Shown here piece by piece: positions 1 to 10,525 of a stretch of 64,000 nt of DNA; within the stretch, counting starts at the first letter, position 1; every line of letters begins with the position of its first letter. The notes beneath the pieces were generated by a model. It was given only the letters and a program-made list of their open reading frames with translations. It was not told the DNA's origin and did not search any database. Source of the stretch: Epiperipatus broadwayi (taxonomy: Eukaryota; Onychophora; Udeonychophora; Euonychophora; Peripatidae); assembly GCA_028023455.1 (NCBI GenBank), contig JAQFVV010006632.1, forward strand, positions 374,001 to 438,000. Reading direction: 5' to 3'. The position numbers and the translations under genes were made by a program.

Positions 1-1018
1 ATCTCTAACATCAAGGCAAGTACATTTATTAACTTATTTAAAAGTCAATTTCTTGGATCCTTTGTGGATCATGCTGGCTCCTTTAATGAAATTGGATGTA
101 AGGGAAGATCTTTTATAACTGACCTGTTCATTGCTTATAGGGATCTCCAGGATGACCTGAATTTGCCCAGTTTGGAAGATATTAAATATAAAGACTTAAT
201 GAATCATTTTAAAAGTCATGATAATGCATGGTTGGATATATAAAAAAAATGTGAAAAAGTACCACTCTATATATGCACCTCAATCCTACTTGAAATTTGT
301 TTTTAAACTGATGAATGGCTTGTTTCCAACAGCTAAGGTTCTAAATGAAAGGCTACATAGGAATTTGGATCCGATCTGTCTACTGGCAAATCTGGTGTTG
401 AAACTTTCCAGCATTTATTCAAAGAATGTTCAGCATTTGGACAGATAAGAGCTAGAGTGTTCCATAGACCAATCCTCAACTTAAAACTTTTATTTAGTCA
501 ATACTTTAAGAAATTTAACCCCCATAATACAATGGTAACTTGCATACCCTGAAGACAATATGGTATATAAGATTTACTATGATATTCGACAATAAGAAAT
601 TCAACTGGCTGAGAAAACTTATTTCAATCAATGTCAGAGATACTTGCCTAGGAAGATGATGACTCGAATCTGGGGTGGACTCAGAATAACTCTATGTGGG
701 ATTATCAGATAAACATTTGTTTTGAGTAAAAGAATTCTACTAGGTCACTTATTCCTTAGGCTAATCAAACATTTTGTTACATGCTTCACCCTTTTGAGTT
801 GCATTTGCTTGATGTCTTAAGAGTCTCCTTCTATTACATTGTTACAGGTCAATCTCCCTGAGTTGGAATTAACTGTTTAATGGCCTGGAGCCTTTTGTCT
901 TAATAGTGAAATATTTCCAATTTCTTTGTGTTTTGGTTATCATTTTTTAACTACTTGTATAAATTGTAAATATTTTTGTTATTAATATAAGTTTTTATTA
1001 TAAATTTTAAAAAAAAAC
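1..1018 (+). pseudogene. Decayed LINE reverse-transcriptase C-terminus and 3' end
   Basis: Remnant of the 3' end of a non-LTR retrotransposon cut off by the window start. Protein-like reading is spread over at least three frames: about 100-240, 218-400 and 400-540. It ends in a Cys-rich knuckle of the form CxxC-x8-H-x4-C at about 382-432; the second Cys is lost through a one-base deletion near 390. Such a knuckle closes the ORF of several LINE clades (L1/Tx1- and R2-like). An AT-rich 3' segment ends in an A-run near 1005-1018. The frameshifts show it is dead. The same type of C-terminus recurs on the minus strand at 7150-7831. Clade assignment is uncertain; LINE identity is fairly secure. Confidence 0.6.
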
Positions 1019-2718
1019 CACTAAAATAAAATGCCTAATCGTTCATGAACATTATTTGATATTCTGCAAAGCAATTTTTTATTTCAAGGACTTTTCCTAA
1101 AAAGTCACTATAATTAAATAATAAACACTTGATTATCACCAGCTGTAAAAAAAGTCTGAATTTCTTTTAACTTTTAGGTGATTTTAGTAAGTGCATTTAT
1201 AGTCATAATGTCAACTTCAACACCAACAACAAAAAACAATTAAACATTTAACCCACATTACCTGGTAATCTATGATGCAAAGAAATAGCTTTTAATTTAT
1301 CTTGTAATAAATCAACAAATAAGGTATTTAAATTTAGATTCAGTTTGTTGATGTTGAAAAACATTCCTAGAATGTGAATATTTTGCAAAATATTTAATAC
1401 AAGCAACCGGTCACTTGCATAATTAATTCACTGCAAAACATTTTTGCCACACTTGAATTTTATGTTTTTATTCAGTTGCATGTCTGTTATTAATCATGAT
1501 GCACTGAAGGCTGCATTGTCTTACTCATCGTTGCATTGTATGACATGCTAGGAATTTTATACGTGATGTTTGCATAAGATTGGTTGTACAATACAAGTAG
1601 CCATTAAAGATGCTTTTACAATTTGCCACTCAAGATGATTATATAATTATTTAAAACATTCTTATGAAAATATTGTTGTAACCCAGGTCCTATTAGAATC
1701 AATATAATTCATCTCAGTTTTTTCCCCAAGATTTTTAACAAGAAATAGTAAACAATAGTGTTATGTGTGGTAATTCTGAGGTTAGTTTTTTTTAAGTATA
1801 GGGAAAGTTTTAAAATCTGCAGGGAGGAAAGTTTATTTCAAATAACAAAATTTCAGTTCTGCTAAGCACCCTTATAATCAGTAAATGCTCTGTGCAGTTA
1901 TCTCAATGGTTGAATGATGGACAAATGGGTCTCTTTAAAATATAAAAAAAAGATTTCAGAACTGCTTCCAAGAAAAGATCATTTCAAATAACAAAATTGA
2001 GACCGAATTTCAATTCAACTGTGCATTAATCAGAAAATTCTTTGCACAGATAGCCTACTGTTAGTGTGATAGATTGGTGGGTGTTTTAAGTATTAAATCT
2101 TAGATTCTGCACTGATGAAAAAAGACTATCGTGATTATATTTTGTAAATGTTCCATGCAGGTAACCCAATGTTAGAATGATAAACTTGAAACTAAACATG
2201 GCTGAATTACATTTCACAAATAACTTTTCCTGCTTCATCATTATGTGCAAAGGACTAATCATTTGATTATTTTTAATAAGTTTATGTATCATCAAATTAT
2301 TTATATTTTTTAAAGTAAACTTGATATCACATTGGGATCCCTGAAAATGTTATAATAATACAGGATTCTAAGATTTCTCTTTGCGTGTCTGTTAACTAGG
2401 GCCTTATTTCTGCCTCTGATTTTGCTGCCCAAAAGATAACATTGGCACTTATGGAAATCCAAGGGATTTTAACTGATTGCAATGCTTTTGAGAATTAAAA
2501 ACTACTTAAGGGAAAATTTTATTTATATTATCTAGGAATTTTATAGCCAGTATTCAGCTGAATTTTAGTTTTTTTAATTTCAACAGATATTAGTTTAATT
2601 TCAACATATAATTTATAAATACTATGCACAAAGAGCAATATACCATATATAAATATATATTACAAAAAAAATCGTCATATATCACATGACCTAACTTAAA
2701 AAAGCTTGTATTACAAAT
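1019..2718. other. AT-rich spacer, no gene recognised
   Basis: No reading frame with recognisable protein features. Short A and T runs only. I see no repeat shared with the rest of the window. Confidence 0.6.
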
Positions 2719-2772
2719 GTTATATAAAGAACTCGCAAATAAGGTCTTAACAAGCTTTGCAGAATACCCCTA

Positions 2773-2812
2773 ATCCCAGATTGGTTTCTACTACTGGCTT
2801 CCTCAGTGAGAT
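2773..2812 (-). ncRNA. Hammerhead-like ribozyme motif, family B, left arm
   Basis: Minus-strand counterpart of 2860-2899. Stem I is AUCUCA with UGGGAU, so one C-G pair of the other arm is replaced by U-A, a compensating change. Core CUGAGGA and GAAA are intact, and the cleavage dinucleotide would be UC. Stem II pairing is poor. Confidence 0.55.
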
Positions 2813-2859
2813 GCTGGGATATTCAAGCATTAGATTTAAAATACCTTGAATATCCTAGC

Positions 2860-2899
2860 ACCTCACTGAGGAATCCAGTAGCAGAAACAGGTCTGGGGT
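2860..2899 (+). ncRNA. Hammerhead-like ribozyme motif, family B, right arm
   Basis: Type I layout. Stem I is ACCUCA (2860-2865) with UGGGGU (2894-2899). Core CUGAGGA is at 2866-2872 and GAAA at 2883-2886. There is a two-base loop between AC and GU, with predicted cleavage after C2893 (GUC triplet). Stem II is weak in this copy. Activity is inferred only. Confidence 0.55.
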
Positions 2900-2951
2900 T
2901 ATGGATATTCTGCAAAGCTTGTTAAAAGCTTATTTGTGAGCTTTTGATATA

Positions 2952-2953
<2 letters not shown>

Positions 2954-3016
<63 letters not shown>
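2954..3016. repeat. CA/TA microsatellite
   Basis: An (AC)n run passes into an (AT)n run with one interruption. A second (TA)n block lies at 3116-3131. Confidence 0.9.
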
Positions 3017-3019
<3 letters not shown>

Positions 3020-3034
3020 CACCATTTTACTGTG

Positions 3035-3118
3035 TATTTTTTTCTTTCTGATGAAAACCAGTCCTCTGGTTGAAATATAATATTATTTATTGGATTTATA
3101 AGTCTTTTTTTGTTTATA
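3035..3118 (+). repeat. Repeat C with hammerhead-like core
   Basis: Shared, inverted, with 62048-62116. It holds CUGAUGA (3048-3054), a perfect 6-bp hairpin AACCAG/CUGGUU with a four-base loop, then GAAA (3072-3075). One extra A separates the core from the hairpin. I cannot find a convincing stem I, so ribozyme function is doubtful, but the motif is kept in both copies. Confidence 0.55.
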
Positions 3119-3221
3119 TATATATATATATTGCTTTTAAACTTCATTAAATGTATGTAATAAATTTTGCATATATATGATGATACACTTTATGAAGTGT
3201 GTAATAATTTTTTCTTCAATA

Positions 3222-3326
3222 TTTTTTTTTCATGTGTCATAGCATCGGCCAGGAAGCAAACCTGCCAACCTGGGGCAACTTCTTGCAAGGCGATTGCACT
3301 GACTTCTCAACCACCAACGCTTGACT
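3222..3326 (-). repeat. tRNA-derived SINE, about 105 bp
   Basis: On the minus strand this starts near GTCAAGCGTTGGTGG, has a D-arm-like segment, a B-box-like segment (GGTTTGCTTCC) and ends GCCGATGCTATGACAC followed by a tract that is T-rich on the plus strand. Five more copies or fragments occur in the window (15.3, 25.7, 26.0, 46.6 kb on this pattern), on both strands. Pol III transcription is inferred from the tRNA resemblance. Confidence 0.7.
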
Positions 3327-5037
3327 CAATATTTTTTTTCATTTTGCTTAATGCATTTTCAGTACCATGCAAAATTTTATATATATTGTACCAGGTGCAT
3401 TCGTAAAATGATTTGGAGTACTCTATTTGCTAGGTTTAACTGGGTTTAAACCTTATTTATAATAATTTTAAAATTTTATATTATAAATATTACATGAATG
3501 GACTGGCCCTTCAAGCAGGGGGAGAATACCCTCGATAGCAGAACTATCAATGATATCCACAATTAGGCCGATCTGTGCAACCCATAACATTATCACATTT
3601 CCAGACCATGGCCCACCACAACTGCTAGATTCAAACCCCTTCTATCCAAGCAATTTATTTGTTTTGAGGTAAACCTCAGGCACCAGCTAGTTATGAGAAC
3701 TAATGTGTTTGGACAGTAGCTCCATAATCCAGTGCTTGAAACATCCCATGACTAGTTCAATCAAAAGAATAATCTAACACATTATTGCTTTAATTAGTGG
3801 TAAAGAATTGACTGACAAGCATTAAGTTTAAAGATAATTTATTTTAACTATGTGCTTATTATCATGACTGTCACAACCTCATGCACACACACATATTATA
3901 GTAAGATATACAATATAATATAACAAAGAGTATTAAATAATATAAGGCACTCAAAATATGCCCATCAATAGTTTTTATGCATGCTATAGAGTTAATTTAT
4001 TAATTGACTCTGGAGGCTTTAAGGATTGCAATGGTTACATTAATTAGAAATGGAAATAATAAAAGTTGCTCATTACCTATAGGATTTGAATGTTGACTTC
4101 TTGAGTTGTTGCTTCAATTGACAATCAATCCAACCATTTGGATTTGAGGTTTTTGGTGGAGGGTTAATGCTTAGTATTCTATGACATTATTCTTTAAGAC
4201 AGTTAAACATTTCTGGTGATTTTTTAATTTGTTAAGCAGGCATCACTTTTATTGGGCAAATTGCTGTTTCATCGGACTCAGGCTGGAGAAAAGTCACATG
4301 ATTCCAGTGGCTGTTAGCATTTCATGGCCTTTATTAACATATGCATGAGAAGACTGACTGAGAACTGATTGAGTAATTGAATGAATGAACTCACTGATTG
4401 TGAACTCAACTGCTAGATTGATGAAAATCCGGAATATTTATATGATGACCTGTTGTCACTTTGGTAATTGTTTTTAGGTCCACCAGCTACATTTGTTGTT
4501 GAAGTTCCTCCACTGTTTTTGAATACATTCCTTAGATAAGCTTTTGATTACATGTTTTCATTTAGTAGCCATTGCAAATTTCTTGTTTTGTGGATTTTTA
4601 ATTCATAGCCATTGCAAATTCTGAGTTTATATATCTTATGATTATACAATATTTTTTAACTTTCATTTATTCCTTATTATTAAACATTATTTCTAAAATC
4701 AACTCATTATTTAGTTTTTAAGATTATCTTTTTTTTTCTTAAAGAGTTTTAAACGAAGAGAGAGGATACCTTTAATTTTATAAAACTATTTATTTCTTAA
4801 ACGAGCATTATAAGTGCATAATTATTGATATTAATTAATTAATAGTAACTTTTACAAATTATTTCTTTTTTCTAGCAACTTGCATTTTGTTTAATAAAAA
4901 AAATCCTTTAAACTTTTTATAAATAACAATCTCTCAAACTGAAACCTTCGCATTATTTATGAGAATTTTATTTTAATTATTTTTAGACAAAATTTTCTGT
5001 GGGTTGCTTTTTTCATAAGTGATACATTATATATATA
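3327..5037. other. Spacer, no gene recognised
   Basis: AT-rich. A somewhat GC-richer patch at 3500-3780 has no coding signal. No repeat family recognised. Confidence 0.55.
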
Positions 5038-5345
5038 TGAAAAACAAAAACACAAGTTAAAACTTGCTAATGCTTGTATTTATGACAATAGATGGTGTTC
5101 TACCAAAAATACCATCAAGCGTGTTTATTTACATAAACATCAGAGCAAGCATTCACTATCTCTAACTTAATTTCCACCTTCAGATCATGATTTCAAGCTA
5201 TTTTCTATCATCAGTGAAGAACAGGAATGAGAAACTAGATCTAAATACAAACTCTGAGCGTTTATGAAACAGTTTCTATTCAGCTTGCAAGAGTGAATCT
5301 TTTAGACATGTAATGTCTTCAAACTCAGCATAGCAAGCCAGATAG
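5038..5345 (-). mobile_element. Single-arm copy of the family E hammerhead element
   Basis: A ~308-bp direct repeat of 5436-5741, with scattered substitutions. It carries one arm only. On the minus strand 5172-5227 folds as a hammerhead. The separating segment 5346-5435 is unique. Confidence 0.75.
5172..5227 (-). ncRNA. Hammerhead ribozyme motif, family E copy 1
   Basis: Minus strand: distal stem I UUCC/GGAA, internal loop, proximal stem I UCUUCA/UGAAGG (one G-U pair), core CUGAUGA, GAAA, self-complementary stem III AUCAUGAU, then C as cleavage base. Stem II is weaker than in the other copies. Confidence 0.65.
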
Positions 5346-5570
5346 CTATATGGGTCTGATATCAGTTCAGCATCACCACATAGTAGAAGCCTCTGCAATA
5401 TATATCATTGCAAGAAAGACCTCAAAGGTACATTTATGAAAAACAAAAACACAAGTTAAAACTTGCTAATGCTTGTATTTATGACAATAGATGGTGTTCT
5501 ACCAAAAACACCATCAAGGGTGTTTGTTTACATAAATATCAAAGCAAGCATTTACTATCTCTAACTTAAT

Positions 5571-5626
5571 TTCCATCTTTAGATCATGATTTCAAGTTAT
5601 TTACTATCGTCAGTGAAGGACAGGAA
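5571..5626 (-). ncRNA. Hammerhead ribozyme motif, family E copy 2
   Basis: Minus strand: distal stem I UUCC/GGAA, core CUGACGA, stem II AGU/ACU (AGC/GCU in copy 3, a compensating change), GAAA, stem III AUCAUGAU, C cleavage base. Proximal stem I is damaged at two positions (CCUUCA against UAAAGA). Confidence 0.6.
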
Positions 5627-5811
5627 TGAGAAACTAGATCTAAACACAAACTCTGAGCGTTTATGAAATAGTTTCTATTCAGCTTGCAAGCGTGAATCTT
5701 TTAGACATGTAATGTCTTCAAACTCAGCATAGCAAGCCAGATTCACGCTTGCAAGCTGAATAGAAACTGTTTCATAAACGCTCAGAGTTTGTGATTAGAT
5801 CTAGTTTCTCA

Positions 5812-5867
5812 TTCCTGTCCTTCACTGACGATAGCAAATAGCTTGAAATCATGATCTGAAGGTGAAA
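5812..5867 (+). ncRNA. Hammerhead ribozyme motif, family E copy 3 (best)
   Basis: Near-textbook type I hammerhead. Distal stem I is UUCC (5812-5815), pairing with GGAA in the sister copies and GAAA here (5864-5867). The internal loop is UGU against U. Proximal stem I is CCUUCA (5819-5824) with UGAAGG (5857-5862), a perfect pairing. The core is C5825 to A5831 (CUGACGA). Stem II is AGC/GCU with an AAAUA loop. GAAA is at 5845-5848, stem III is the self-complementary AUCAUGAU (5848-5855), and cleavage is predicted after C5856. Cleavage itself is not shown. Confidence 0.75.
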
Positions 5868-6249
5868 ATTAAATTAGAGATAGTGAATGCTTGCTCTGAT
5901 GTTTATGTAAACAAACACATTTGACAGTGTTTTTGGTAAAATGCCATCTATTGTCAAATATATATATATATGTTCAAGTTTTCTTTTTGTTTTATTAGAG
6001 TGACAGCACTATCATATTCCAACCATTCATTAGCACAAAATGGAGACCAATGTCTTACTCACTAGGTATGAATTTTGAAACACCCACTTTACCTCTCAAA
6101 TGACATATAATATTTAAATACATATATATTGTCTTTACTAAACTTACTGTAATTATAAAGGATTTCAATTCATACTTCCAATCTCCCTATAGCTATCCAA
6201 TTCATCTTATATAACTGATACACATTACCATATAGATGTAAAAAAGATA

Positions 6250-6309
6250 AATTATCTCCAATATACATATTTCATGTTGAACCAGCACTCATCAGTTGGA
6301 CCAGATCAC
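6250..6309 (-). ncRNA. Hammerhead ribozyme motif, family A
   Basis: Minus strand: proximal stem I CCAA/UUGG, core CUGAUGA, stem II GUGCU with loop GGUUC, GAAA, AU-AUGU-AU as stem III, A as cleavage base. The 3' side of stem II (AACAU) carries one mismatch. Confidence 0.6.
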
Positions 6310-6424
6310 CATCTCCCATACATATGTACAATGAGTGTTCAGTTTATGTTAAGATAGCAAATCTTCAAACTTTAATGGACAAGCTCTCCATTCTCTAACT
6401 TTTCAACCATTCATATTATTGATG

Positions 6425-6480
6425 GTGATCTGAACCATCTGATGAGTGCTATTGCAGCATGAAATATGTATAGAGATCAT
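6425..6480 (+). ncRNA. Hammerhead ribozyme motif, family A
   Basis: Distal stem I GUGAUC/GAUCAU. Core CUGAUGA is at 6439-6445, followed by stem II UGCU/AGCA, GAAA, then stem III AU-AUGU-AU. Proximal stem I has lost about two bases on the 3' side, so this copy is probably inactive. Confidence 0.55.
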
Positions 6481-6654
6481 TTGCCTTTTTCAGAGTATGT
6501 GGTTATGTGTGTCAGTTGTATAAGATGGATTGGATAGCTATATGGAGCTTGGAATTCTGAGTTGAAGTACCTTATAAGACATATATAACTCATTGTAATT
6601 TAGCATCTTACATTAGATTTTTTTAGATATACTTAAATTTCATATTTCAAAACT

Positions 6655-6770
6655 CTATTCCATTACACATTTACTGAAGCATATATTCAAAGACAAATGA
6701 AAAAGATAAATGATCCCTCAGATGTGCATTTCATTCTGAATTAGCATTTATCAGTTGGCCAAGACTACAT
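6655..6770 (-). repeat. Fragment of family A with decayed hammerhead
   Basis: On the minus strand the core reads CUGAUAA and the second half GAAA is kept at the expected spacing. Neighbouring bases match the family up to the outer part, which is missing. Confidence 0.5.
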
Positions 6771-7149
6771 TTGTTTTATACAGTTCATTTCATCAATACT
6801 TATATATAAAAATTATACATCTTTATAAGCATCAAACATTCTCCACTTGCAACTTGGAAGATACTACTTTATGTAAATATATTCATGATTATTCAACATA
6901 TAACTCTTTATGTAATTGTTGGTATTATATGCAAAATACTTGCCATTAGAAACACAGCATTTTTCTTTTAGATATTAAAGAAAATATTACAATACAAAAA
7001 TTTTAAAAGTTTTCACATTTTGGGGTCTTTGGTTCTTTAATAACATTAATCGCTGTCCTCCCATGGGCAAGAATAGTATTAAACCACTAAATATCACATA
7101 ATCACCATTTTCTGTGCTCACACAAGCTGTTCAAACAGTATGATGAGAA

Positions 7150-7831
7150 ATGATGCACTGTAAACTCCTTTTTTGGAATTACGAATCTCTCAGCCACTAT
7201 GCACAGAGTAACCTGTTAGCCACTTTATCTTCTCTTTCCATTCCCTGCCCTAAGTTTTTCCCATATTCTTTTCTATCCTACTCCATCCCATTTACACAAC
7301 ATAATCTTTGTCAACTCCATTGCCTTTATATCTACACCCCCCTTATCTTTTCCCAATCAAAAACTCCCTTTATATAAGCACTTTCTTTATATTTATTCTT
7401 CCACAACTTCATTTTTGGACTCTTTCTGCTTGCAGGCATTTACATTCAATTAAAAAGATGCATAATATTTTTTATGCCTTCCTTACACAACTTGCAGACT
7501 AAATCACCCACATTTTTCTATTTATGTGTATATTCCTTTGTTGCTGAAGATCCTGTTTGAGCCTTAAACAGTAAACTACTTTCTTTGCTATTATAAATTA
7601 ACTTGCACCCAATATTCTGTTTATATTTAAGCTCTTTTTACTCTTTATACTTGTGCTCCATTTCTCCAATTCCCTATTCTTTATTAATATATCTATTCTT
7701 CTATTCCATGCCTTGCCTTTATAACATTCAACAATTCTTCTAACACAATCATCCCATCTTTTGTATAAGTATACTGACATAAATTCTTTATACAAATCAA
7801 ATTTGCCACACAGTAATGGGACCCAGTGCAA
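7150..7831 (-). pseudogene. Decayed LINE ORF C-terminus, minus strand
   Basis: The segment 7598-7831 gives an open stretch on the minus strand ending in a Trp/Ser/Lys-rich motif (EKWSTSIKSKKSLN) typical of the region before the terminal knuckle of LINE ORFs. Further downstream on the minus strand, near 7495-7440, is CKLC-x8-H, followed after a frameshift by the last Cys, so CxxC-x8-H-x4-C as at 382-432. The part at 7152-7385 recurs at 31225-31480. Several frameshifts; not functional. Clade not determined. Confidence 0.55.
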
Positions 7832-8217
7832 GCTATAGTAATCAATGGATTTTAAGGTTTGTGCATAAAATTTTTATCTAATGCTTACTCATTCAATATC
7901 TACATAACTATACATGTAAATGAGCTTCAATTAAAAACATTTTCATTTTGACTTATATCTTTGTAGTTAACAAAAAAGATAAAAGATGGCTCCTGAAGAG
8001 TTGCATTGGATTCTAAGATCTAGGTGCAGGGCTTTCACTTCCAAAGCTCATCACTGATTAATGTCACAAACTAGAAACTGGTTTGGAGATATAGGGATAA
8101 TTAGGCAACAGATAGGGATTTCATGCACATATGCAAAAATCTTCTTGCATCCATTGATTATTATGGTTTGCACTAAATGGCACTACAATATGAAGAGTTT
8201 ATCACTGTTTTAACAGA
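7797..8217. mobile_element. Palindromic element of family B
   Basis: The left arm (7797-7905) and the outer right arm (8085-8217) are reverse complements and share the GTGCCACTCAGTGCAAGCC motif in decayed form. The inner part (about 8020-8090) carries CUGAUUA and GAAAC, a decayed hammerhead core. No ORF. Confidence 0.65.
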
Positions 8218-8663
8218 TTGTGTTAAGCACAGGAAATAGTGACTATGTAATGTTTAGAGTCTTAAAATCTATTACTATGAATTTTGTCATCTATTACTCT
8301 TCTAACCTCATCTTTATATTCTTACAATCTCCTCTTCTTATTATTATAATGGTCTTTATTACTCAGTTGATGGATGATGTAATGCATCCAAAATGGAAGT
8401 GTGTTAATGCTATAAATTATGCACTGATGAACTCAGATAATGCGAGTAATCTAATGCAAATGGTCACAGTAATTTTGCATGAGTATGGAAGTTTAATAAG
8501 AAAATGCTTATGGAAAAAGCTTATTGACAGTGTTTAATTAATTAGTTAAAACTTGAAATTATATGTTGTAACCTTTAGTTTTTGCTATAGGACTGCAAGT
8601 TAGGTTTTATGGTAATATATGTTTAAAAAAGTAAGTTCTATGGTAAGTGTATTTCATAACTAA
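8218..8663. other. Spacer, no gene supported
   Basis: Includes an open stretch of 105 codons at 8220-8537 with low-complexity hydrophobic composition and no recognisable domain. I regard it as chance. Confidence 0.5.
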
Positions 8664-8892
8664 AATCACATGATTACCATTTCTTATGCTTGCTCATAAC
8701 TTTTTAAAACAGGCAAAGCTCGTCATATAGTAGTGCCACTCAGTGCAAGCCAGAGTAAACTAGAAACTAGTCTGGGGATATTGGATGAGTAGGCATTATA
8801 TAGAGATTTTATGACAAGCATTCTGGCATTCATTGATTACTCTGGCTTGCACTGAGTGGCACTACTGTAGGGAGAGTTTTGCCTGTTTTAAA
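8664..8892. mobile_element. Short palindromic element of family B
   Basis: Terminal inverted repeats run AAACAGGCAAAGCTC at the left and the reverse complement at the right (to 8892), with the GTGCCACTCAGTGCAAGCC motif inside both arms. The segment with the first half of the hammerhead core is deleted; GAAAC-UAGUC-UGGGG remains. Confidence 0.75.
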
Positions 8893-10334
8893 GTGTATTT
8901 CATTAATTTTAAACTGCTAATTTTAACTTCTTTGTAATTTATAAGTGCATAATCATAAATTATTACTTATTTAAAACATAACTTAGCAGAAGAGTTAAAA
9001 ATAATTTAATTATTGCACTTTTTTATTAAATTACAATATAATACATGAACTATAAATGAGTCTAAAAATGCCAAGTTAGAGTAGTTAAAAGTACAATTAA
9101 TAAATGTTAATTAATAATATTCAATTGTTTTAGGAATAATAGAAAGTAATTAATAATTTTAAATTAATTAATTTTTGAAATAGTCATCTCTGTGTATGAG
9201 TGTGCATGTGATTTATAGTTTTAAAAGTACTTTCTTGTTCAAAAAGTTTATAAGTTTCAAAATTAATTTAATGCTTAAAAACAATTGAAACAATATTCTG
9301 AAAAAGCTTAAATAAAAAAGAAGAAAATGTATTTAAATAATGTATTTTCTTATGTTACTGCAACAGATTTCATTTTAAATAATTTCCAAATGTATAATAA
9401 TTACTTCTAAATGATAATAGTTTTAAAAGATTATGTCATAATTATTTTGTCTGGAATTTTCCAGGTACATTAATTAGATCTATTTTTAGAATTTCAATCT
9501 AACAACTAAAAATTGTGATCCTTGGCTTAATTGGATCACATATATTAATTAATAGTTGACACTCTGTTGTCTATCTTATTTCTATATTTCTTTCATATGA
9601 TTTACTCTATATAAGCCTTGTTTGATAAACTGACACACACACCTCATATTCTTCAGTACATTCAAGTATTAATTTTTTATAACTATTATTTTTTAGTTTC
9701 AATAATTATGCAGTTTTAAAATAATCATCTACTCAAGTTTTTATAACCTAGCCTCTTCACTGTTCAAACTATTCAGCTCATTCTATGGAAAATGGTTCTA
9801 AATGACGCATGTACATTTCAGGAAGTAACTCATTGTCTTTCTAATCCATGGCAATAGTATATTTTTACTAAAGGTATTATTATTACTGCATTGTAAGAAA
9901 TTTGTTAATTTAAATTTATTTACTTTATCATATTTAAACATTATTTTAGAAAAAATAATTCTTAAATTAGATGCCAAAACTTTTTAATTGGTTTTCATTA
10001 ATTTTGAAAAAAAATTATTTACTACTTTTAAAAAAATTTTAGACATGATGTTTATTTTAAAATGTTGAATATTGCGATCATTTTTCAGAGCATTCTCTCT
10101 TTGCTTAATTTAATATTATTATTAAATTTGAACTTTTATTTCACTGTATCCTGTATAATGGTGGGGAATCAAAACTTAAGGACTCTTTATTTTATTTGGT
10201 AAATGGGTATAAAATGTTTAATTTTAATATTTATTTTATATGCCAGAGTAACAAAATTTTAAAGTGTATTATACTTGTCCCTTTTTAGAATTATCTAGAA
10301 TGTGAATAAATGTTTGAAAAAGTTCATGAAGTTG
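8893..10334. other. AT-rich spacer, no gene recognised
   Basis: Very AT-rich with short homopolymers. No coding or repeat signal that I can support. Confidence 0.6.
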
Positions 10335-10525
10335 ATATAAAAACAGGCAAAACTCCCCATACAGTGGTGTCACTTAATGTGATCCAGAGTAATCAATGGA
10401 TTCCAGAAGTCTTGTGCATAAAATCCCTATCTAGTGCCTACTTATCCAATATCCCCCGACTAGTTTCTGGCTTGTGGCCTTTATCAGTTATAACAATTAT
10501 GAGCAAGCATAAGAAATGGTGATCA
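10335..10525 (-). mobile_element. Half-element of family B
   Basis: One arm only. On the minus strand 10450-10490 reads CUGAUAA, stem II GGC/GCC (AGC/GCU in the 21.9-kb copy, a compensating change), GAAAC, then UAGUC. Stem I is not maintained. Confidence 0.65.

Larger units (their letters stand above)
2719..2953. mobile_element. Palindromic element with a hammerhead-like core in each arm
   Basis: Inverted repeat of about 235 bp: the left arm (2719-2828) is the imperfect reverse complement of the right arm (2845-2953). Each arm carries CUGAGGA followed by GAAAC. On the plus strand the right arm folds as a hammerhead (2860-2899); on the minus strand the left arm does (2773-2812). No ORF. The pattern after the core (GAAAC, short loop, UC, UGGG) matches the family at 7.8, 8.7, 10.4, 11.8 and 21.8 kb, so I treat it as a diverged relative. 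It is followed directly by a CA/TA microsatellite. Confidence 0.75.
5436..5956. mobile_element. Palindromic element of family E
   Basis: The left arm (5483-5711) and right arm (5741-5956) are reverse complements, with a short unpaired centre. The left end extends to 5436 as a direct repeat of 5038-5345. There is no coding capacity. Each arm contains one hammerhead motif, facing opposite directions. A (TA)n run abuts the right end. Confidence 0.8.
6150..6592. mobile_element. Palindromic element of family A
   Basis: Imperfect inverted repeat of about 440 bp. The left end (from 6155) and right end (to 6590) are reverse complements, and so are the hammerhead-bearing inner parts. Family members lie at 12.5, 17.2, 24.7 and 30.4 kb. 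The outer ~70 bp is shared among the family and, in better copies, ends in a B-box-like GTTCGAATCC. No ORF. Confidence 0.75.

Noticed and set aside
2719-2953. Palindromes as classical MITEs of a DNA transposon
   Set aside because: No transposase relative or fixed short target duplication is visible, and family D has 12-bp duplications. The origin is left open, with retroposition favoured for family D.
5038-5956. CRISPR-like array from the direct and inverted repeats
   Set aside because: Repeats are ~300 bp, only two to three copies and palindromic, in a eukaryotic context.
8220-8537. 105-codon open stretch, plus strand
   Set aside because: Hydrophobic low-complexity composition, no domain or homologue in the window, next to AT-rich spacer. 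Likely chance.
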